Assembly: GCF_011045015.1 (NCBI RefSeq)
Contig: NZ_JAAKZY010000007.1
Span: 43,960-107,959, forward strand
Length of the DNA stretch: 64,000 nt
From: Streptomyces scabichelini
Lineage (GTDB): Bacteria > Actinomycetota > Actinomycetes > Streptomycetales > Streptomycetaceae
Reading direction: 5' to 3'
Positions 59,931 through 64,000 of the stretch are shown piece after piece. The notes below the pieces were generated by a model that was given only the letters and a program-made list of their open reading frames with translations, searched no databases and was not told the origin of the DNA. Made by a program: the position numbers and the translations under genes. Within the stretch, counting starts at the first letter, position 1, and the number at the start of each line of letters is the position of its first letter.

Positions 59931-60857
59931 ATGACACCACCGCTGACGAATCTCACGGACCTGGCGGACCTCACGGACCTCAGGGGTCTGAAGGTCGACT
60001 ACACCGATCATGACGAGCCGGTGCTCATCCAGCCGGACGGCAGCCCGATCGAGACCTGGCGGGAGAACTACCCGTACGCGCACCGCATGGAGCGCAAGGA
60101 GTACGAGTGGCACAAGCGGCTCCAGCAGATAGAGCTGCTGAAGCTGCAGAGCTGGATCAAGGAGACCGGCCGCCGGCTCGTCATCGTCTTCGAGGGGCGG
60201 GACGCGGCGGGCAAGGGCGGCACCATCAAGCGTTTCACCGAGCATCTCAATCCGCGGGGCGCACGGGTGGTGGCGCTGGAGAAGCCGACCGAACGCGAGC
60301 GCGGCCAATGGTACTTCCAGCGGTACGTGGAGCATCTGCCGACCGAGGGCGAGATCGTGATGTTCGACCGCTCCTGGTACAACCGCGCCGGTGTGGAACG
60401 CGTCATGGGCTTCTGCACGGAGGACGAGTACCGGCGCTTCATGCGCCAGGCGCCGGCCTTCGAGCGGATGCTCGTGGACGACGGCATCGACCTGATCAAG
60501 TTCTGGTTCTCGGTCTCGCAGGGCGAACAGCGCACCCGTTTCACGATCCGTCAGGTGGATCCCGTACGGCAGTGGAAGCTCAGCCCCATGGACCTGGCGT
60601 CCCTGGACCGCTGGGGCGACTACACGGCCGCCAAGGTCGCCATGTTCCGCGAGACGGACACGGAGCAGGCGCCCTGGACGGTGGTGAAGAGCAACGACAA
60701 GAAGCGGGCGCGCGTGGAGGCGATGCGCAGCGTTCTGGCCCGCTTCGACTACGCGGGCAAGGACGAAGAGGTGGTCGGCAGCCCCGACCCGAGCATCGTG
60801 GGGGCCGCGGCGAACCTGCTGGAGGCGGGCGAGGACGACGACGGACAGGGCGTGTAG
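59931..60857 (+). CDS. ppk2: Polyphosphate kinase 2
   Basis: A 308-residue PPK2-type enzyme that transfers phosphate between polyphosphate and nucleotides. Walker A is VFEGRDAAGKGGTIKRF, the lid and Walker B region is MFDRSWYNRAGVERVMGF, and the family ends near WTVVKSNDKKRARVEAMRSV. It is a single-domain protein. The first 30 residues contain a repetitive TDLADLTDLRGL stretch. AAAAGGA lies five bases before the ATG at 59931. Standing alone, it is likely a stress or energy enzyme. Confidence 0.93.
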   Translation: MTPPLTNLTDLADLTDLRGLKVDYTDHDEPVLIQPDGSPIETWRENYPYAHRMERKEYEWHKRLQQIELLKLQSWIKETGRRLVIVFEGRDAAGKGGTIKRFTEHLNPRGARVVALEKPTERERGQWYFQRYVEHLPTEGEIVMFDRSWYNRAGVERVMGFCTEDEYRRFMRQAPAFERMLVDDGIDLIKFWFSVSQGEQRTRFTIRQVDPVRQWKLSPMDLASLDRWGDYTAAKVAMFRETDTEQAPWTVVKSNDKKRARVEAMRSVLARFDYAGKDEEVVGSPDPSIVGAAANLLEAGEDDDGQGV

Positions 60858-60909
60858 CGCCTCGTCGTGCCGGTGAGGCCGACGGGGCTGGTGGGGGACG
60901 ACGCCGAGG

Positions 60910-61875
60910 TCAGCGCGCCCTCCCCCGCGCCTTCAGCGGCACCGGCGGCAGTTCGGGAGCGGCCAGGGGATCGCCGTCGTACCCCTTCACCTCACCGAAG
61001 CGCGAACCCGCCATCCAGTCCGAGCGGGCCTGCTCGATGTCGGCAGACGTACGCCCGATGAAGTTCCACCACATGATCAGCTCCTCCTCGAACGGCTCGC
61101 CGCCGAGGAGCATCAGACCCGCGTCCGACTCGGCGCGCAGGGGCAGTTCGGCACGGCCGCAGCCGAGGTAGAGCATGGAGCCGGGCAGCAGCGGTACGCC
61201 GTCCACGCGGGCCTCCCCGGACATGGACAGCACGGCGTACTCGAAGTCCGGCTCCAGCGGCAGGCGTACATCGGCACCCTGGTCGAGGGCGAGGTCGGCG
61301 CCGACGATCGGGGTGTACGTCGTGCCGGGCGAGGCGGCACCGTCGACGTCACCCAGGATCAGCGTGGCCCGGAGACCGGGGGCGGTGACCACGGGCAGTT
61401 CGCCATGGTGCTCGAAGCGCGGCTCGGTGTGGCGGTGGCCGTCGGGCAGGGCGACCCACAGCTGCGCCCCGTGCAGAAAGCGGGCGTGCGAGCGCGGGCT
61501 CTCCTCGGAGTGGCTGATGGCCCGGCCGGAGGTCATCAGGCCCAGCTCGCGCGGGCGGATCGTCTGGAGGCTGCCGGTGGAGTCGCGGTGCAGCACCTCG
61601 CCCTCGTGCAGCCAGCTGACGGTCTGCAGGCCCATGTGCGGATGCGGCGGGACCTGCATACCTGGCTCGTCGGCGATGTCGTCGGGGCCGTAGTGATCGA
61701 CGAAGCACCAGGCGCCGACCATGCGTCGGCCGAGGTTGGGCAGCAGGCGGCGGACTTCACTGGACTCGCCGAGCTTGACCTTGCGGGGGCTGAGGAGTTC
61801 GCGCACCGGCTCGGCCACCACGAAACCCCGGCCGCCGCACAGCGCGGGAACTGCCTGGCGATCAAGATTGCTCAT
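60910..61875 (-). CDS. Pirin family protein
   Basis: A 321-residue bicupin. The metal site is VPPHPHMGLQTVSWLHEGEV with further ligands in ISHSEESP. Pirins bind iron; many have quercetinase-like activity, others act on transcription partners. LGRRMVGAWCFVDHYGP is the usual start. It is divergent from a MarR-type gene, and 15-bp direct repeats lie in the spacer. Redox- or ligand-responsive control by that regulator is likely. Confidence 0.93.
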   Translation of the reverse strand: MSNLDRQAVPALCGGRGFVVAEPVRELLSPRKVKLGESSEVRRLLPNLGRRMVGAWCFVDHYGPDDIADEPGMQVPPHPHMGLQTVSWLHEGEVLHRDSTGSLQTIRPRELGLMTSGRAISHSEESPRSHARFLHGAQLWVALPDGHRHTEPRFEHHGELPVVTAPGLRATLILGDVDGAASPGTTYTPIVGADLALDQGADVRLPLEPDFEYAVLSMSGEARVDGVPLLPGSMLYLGCGRAELPLRAESDAGLMLLGGEPFEEELIMWWNFIGRTSADIEQARSDWMAGSRFGEVKGYDGDPLAAPELPPVPLKARGRAR

Positions 61876-61948
61876 GGGCCCAACCTAGCCTCGCCGGGGG
61901 CGCCCCGTCAGTCCGTCACTCGGGGCTGTTTCGACGCCGTTCGAGAAA

Positions 61949-61978
61949 TAGTAGCCATGTACTTAGTAGCCATGTACT
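61949..61978. promoter_or_regulatory. Two perfect 15-bp direct repeats, candidate MarR site
   Basis: TAGTAGCCATGTACT occurs twice, head to tail, ten bases before the MarR ATG and in the spacer of the divergent pirin gene. The region is AT-rich for this genome. It is a good candidate binding region for the adjacent MarR protein. Confidence 0.55.
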
Positions 61979-61987
61979 GTATTTTCC

Positions 61988-62479
61988 ATGAGTACGACAT
62001 CCGAGGGCGCGACGCCCGGTTTTCTGGTCTGGCGTCTGTCGATGAAGTGGCGGGTCGCCGTCGACCGGGCGGTCGCTCCCCTGGGCCTCACACACGCGCA
62101 GTACTCACTGGTGGCGTCGCTGTACGGCATGCACCGGGCCGGGCTCCGTCCCAGCCAGCGGCAACTCGCCGACCAGGTAGGGCTCGAACCGCTGTACGTG
62201 TCGAAGCTGGCCCGCTCCCTCGAAGCCGCCGGACTCGTCGAGCGCACCCGGGACCCCGCCGATCCGCGCGCGATGCGACTGTCGCTCACCGAGCAGGGAC
62301 GTGAGGTCACGGGCCGCGCGATCAAGGTCGTCCAGGGGCTCCTGGAGCAGTTGCTGGCGCCTCTCGGAGGGCTCGACAGTCAGCGCACCAAGGCGTTCAA
62401 ACACGAGTTGACCACCCTGCTCGACGCACCTCTCGATCCCTTCAGCGAGAACGACGAGACACCTCAGGAGCAGTCATGA
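61988..62479 (+). CDS. MarR-family transcriptional regulator
   Basis: A 163-residue winged-helix protein. HTH: RPSQRQLADQVGLEPLYVSK and LARSLEAAGLVERTRDP, with the wing DPRAMRLSLTEQGREV. A leading segment (MSTTSEGATPGFLVWRLSMKWR) and a C-terminal helix form the dimer part. It is divergent from the pirin gene and overlaps the next gene by four bases. It is likely to repress both. Confidence 0.92.
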   Translation: MSTTSEGATPGFLVWRLSMKWRVAVDRAVAPLGLTHAQYSLVASLYGMHRAGLRPSQRQLADQVGLEPLYVSKLARSLEAAGLVERTRDPADPRAMRLSLTEQGREVTGRAIKVVQGLLEQLLAPLGGLDSQRTKAFKHELTTLLDAPLDPFSENDETPQEQS

Positions 62480-62922
62480 CGACCACCGCACCCCTCGCCG
62501 ACCCCCGGGTCATAGCCCTGGCCCACTACGCAGGCCGCGCGATCCTCGAGAACGTGCTGGCCCGCCACGGCGCCACCTTCCAGCAGTCCGTCACCCTCCG
62601 GCTCGCCGCCGTCGCCGACGGACCGGTCGAGCGCGACGGACTCGTCGACGGCGTCGCCGGCGCGCTGAAGATCGACGCGGCGGACGTGCACGGCGTGATC
62701 GACGAGCTGATCTCCGGAGAGCTGCTGGCCCCGCAAGAGCCGTCCCACGTGCGCGTCACGGACGCCGGACGGCAGTTGTACGAGCAGAGTTCCGCCGAGA
62801 CCGGCCCCATCACGGCCAGGATCTACGCCGGTATCCCGAAGGAGGACCTGGCCGTCACCGGCCGGGTGCTGACCCTCATCACAGAACGGGCCAATGCCGA
62901 ACTGGCCGCCCTGGCCAGGTAG
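62476..62922 (+). CDS. MarR-like winged-helix protein partner
   Basis: A 148-residue helical protein whose ATG overlaps the MarR stop (ATGA), so the two are made together. The middle reads LRLAAVADGPVERDGLVDGV followed by IDELISGELLAPQEPSHV, then VRVTDAGRQLYEQSSAETGP, which has the layout of a MarR recognition helix and wing with weaker conservation. It may be a paralogue that heterodimerises with, or modifies, the first. The exact role is unknown. Confidence 0.7.
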   Translation: MTTTAPLADPRVIALAHYAGRAILENVLARHGATFQQSVTLRLAAVADGPVERDGLVDGVAGALKIDAADVHGVIDELISGELLAPQEPSHVRVTDAGRQLYEQSSAETGPITARIYAGIPKEDLAVTGRVLTLITERANAELAALAR

Positions 62923-62971
62923 TGGAATATTCAACCATCGCGGTCCGTTGTCGGCCTCGAAGGAGGCAGCA

Positions 62972-63319
62972 GTGGACACGACGTACTACAACCACGGAAC
63001 ACCCGCCGAGCGCTGGGAGCGTGCGCGGATGTTCTTCGACGCCAAGGACTACACCGCGGCGGCCCGGACCCTGGACGGACTGGTCGAGGAGGTGCCGGAG
63101 CAGGTCGGACCGCGGCTGCTGCTGGCGCGCGCGTACTATCACTCGGCCCAACTGCGCCGCGCCGAGACCCAGTTGCGGGAGCTCGTCGAGCGCGACCCGG
63201 TGGAGCACTACGCCCGGCTGATGCTCGGGCGCACGCTCCAGCGGCAGGGACGGCACGACGAGGCGGAGCCTCACATGCGGCTCGCGTCGGCTCTCGCGGG
63301 GGACTTCGAGTCCCTGTGA
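62972..63319 (+). CDS. TPR protein
   Basis: A 115-residue protein of about three tetratricopeptide repeats: AERWERARMFFDAKDYTAAA, LLLARAYYHSAQLRRAETQL and LMLGRTLQRQGRHDEAEPHM. Such repeats mediate protein-protein binding. There is no signal peptide. AAGGAGG at 62960-62966 lies five to six bases before the GTG at 62972, which decides the start. The partner is unknown. Confidence 0.85.
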   Translation: MDTTYYNHGTPAERWERARMFFDAKDYTAAARTLDGLVEEVPEQVGPRLLLARAYYHSAQLRRAETQLRELVERDPVEHYARLMLGRTLQRQGRHDEAEPHMRLASALAGDFESL

Positions 63320-63351
63320 ACTCCTGAGAGTCACTCCGGAGTCGAGTCCGC

Positions 63352-64000
63352 TCAGAGGCGTGCGCCGCGCAGGGGCGGGGTGAGTGCAGTCGCCGCGGCC
63401 AGTACGCAGATCGCGCCGCACCCCGCGAAGAAGGCCGCCGTGCCCCAGGCCGCCGCGACAAGACCGGTGAGCGGGTAGAGAAGAGGGCTGAGCCCCAGAG
63501 TGCAGAGGGTCGTCACCGAGGTGACGCGCCCCAGGTACCGGGGCTCAGTCTCTTTTTGCAGGAGGGCGTTGCCGAGCACCATCGCGACACCGCTGACTGC
63601 GCCGAGCAGCCCGCCCAGCGCGGTGGCGGTGCCGGAGGTGCCGGTCCGGCCGAGCGCCGCGACCACCACGGCGGTCACGAGCAGCGAACCCGCGAGGACG
63701 GCCCCGGCGCGGGGCACACGACGCGCGACCGCCATCGCCACCGCGCTCACGGCTCCCCCGACGCTGAACGCGGCCAGAATCCAGCCGAGCGAGCCGGTGC
63801 CCCAGCCCCGCTCGTCGGCGAGCAGCACGAGCCCGGCCATGAGCGGGCCACTGAAGCACATCTCGCCGAGAGCGATGACCCAGACGAGGCGGCGCAGCCG
63901 CTGATGGCGGCGCAGCCGCTGATGGCGGCGCAAGTGGCGGAGACCGTCGCGCAGGTCGGCCGACAGGGGCCGGCGGGCATCCGCATCCCGCCCGACCCCC
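63352..64000 (-). CDS. MFS transporter, C-terminal part (runs off right edge)
   Basis: The frame is open from the right edge to the stop at 63352. It starts in a basic cytoplasmic loop (GRDADARRPLSADLRDGLRH) and continues with six helices, the C-terminal half of an MFS exporter: LGEMCFSGPLMAGLVLLADE, GWILAAFSVGGAVSAVAMAV and KETEPRYLGRVTSVTTLCTL. An 18-bp tandem duplication at 63893-63928 duplicates RLRRHQ in the loop before the helix. A macrolide-efflux-type member is likely. The N-terminal half is outside the window. Confidence 0.82.
   Translation of the reverse strand, partial: GVGRDADARRPLSADLRDGLRHLRRHQRLRRHQRLRRLVWVIALGEMCFSGPLMAGLVLLADERGWGTGSLGWILAAFSVGGAVSAVAMAVARRVPRAGAVLAGSLLVTAVVVAALGRTGTSGTATALGGLLGAVSGVAMVLGNALLQKETEPRYLGRVTSVTTLCTLGLSPLLYPLTGLVAAAWGTAAFFAGCGAICVLAAATALTPPLRGARL

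Overview
This is a high-GC actinobacterial chromosome segment, almost certainly Streptomyces. The signs are GC-rich codon third positions, GTG starts, AGGAGG-type ribosome binding sites, and Streptomyces-type families such as DUF5999, PucR and GlxA regulators, DUF574-like methyltransferase and an AA10 copper monooxygenase. I see no tRNA, rRNA, CRISPR array or insertion sequence. Gene density is high and neighbouring genes often overlap by 1 to 8 bases.

Layout. 1-203: N-terminus of a membrane protein leaving the left edge. 448-8907 (minus): a four-gene lipid operon, read in the order fatty acyl-AMP ligase, ACP-KS-AT-ACP-thioesterase polyketide synthase, antigen-85-like secreted esterase, crotonyl-CoA carboxylase/reductase. 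The first three match the mycobacterial FadD32-Pks13-Ag85 mycolic-acid condensation set in order and architecture, which is unexpected in Streptomyces. A DHA2-type MFS exporter and a PucR-type regulator follow. 11999-17216: GlxA-type regulator with a divergent oxidoreductase, then an alcohol dehydrogenase/aldehyde dehydrogenase pair controlled by a divergent MarR gene with two matching operators. 17428-20763: STAS protein, a second-type EF-Tu, a decayed ribosomal-protection/EF-G-like GTPase and a cytochrome P450 with an altered K-helix. 21573-25354: a compact Mrp/MBH-type cation/proton antiporter operon. 25579-41776: mixed housekeeping and conserved hypothetical genes (VanZ, PHP esterase, two FUSC-type membrane proteins, SDR, phosphotransferase, lactonase, iron-box-controlled DUF2470 protein, Cys-rich pentapeptide protein, ECF sigma factor, PIG-L deacetylase, S33 peptidase).

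41829-57748: a complete L-rhamnose catabolic island. One arm (minus) holds the ABC importer, mutarotase, a secreted BNR-type protein and a LacI regulator. The other (plus) holds the isomerase, bifunctional aldolase/lactaldehyde dehydrogenase and rhamnulokinase. The divergent control region has two promoters, each with a TGAA-N4-TTCA operator. LutABC lies directly downstream and would turn the lactate from lactaldehyde into pyruvate. 57866-64000: anchored AA10 monooxygenase, methyltransferase, PPK2, pirin, two overlapping MarR-like genes, a TPR protein and the C-terminal part of an MFS transporter.

Five intergenic copies of a ~53-60 bp dispersed repeat with a GCGCCCC/GGGGCGC hairpin are scattered through the window, along with many short (6-24 bp) tandem duplications at gene ends.
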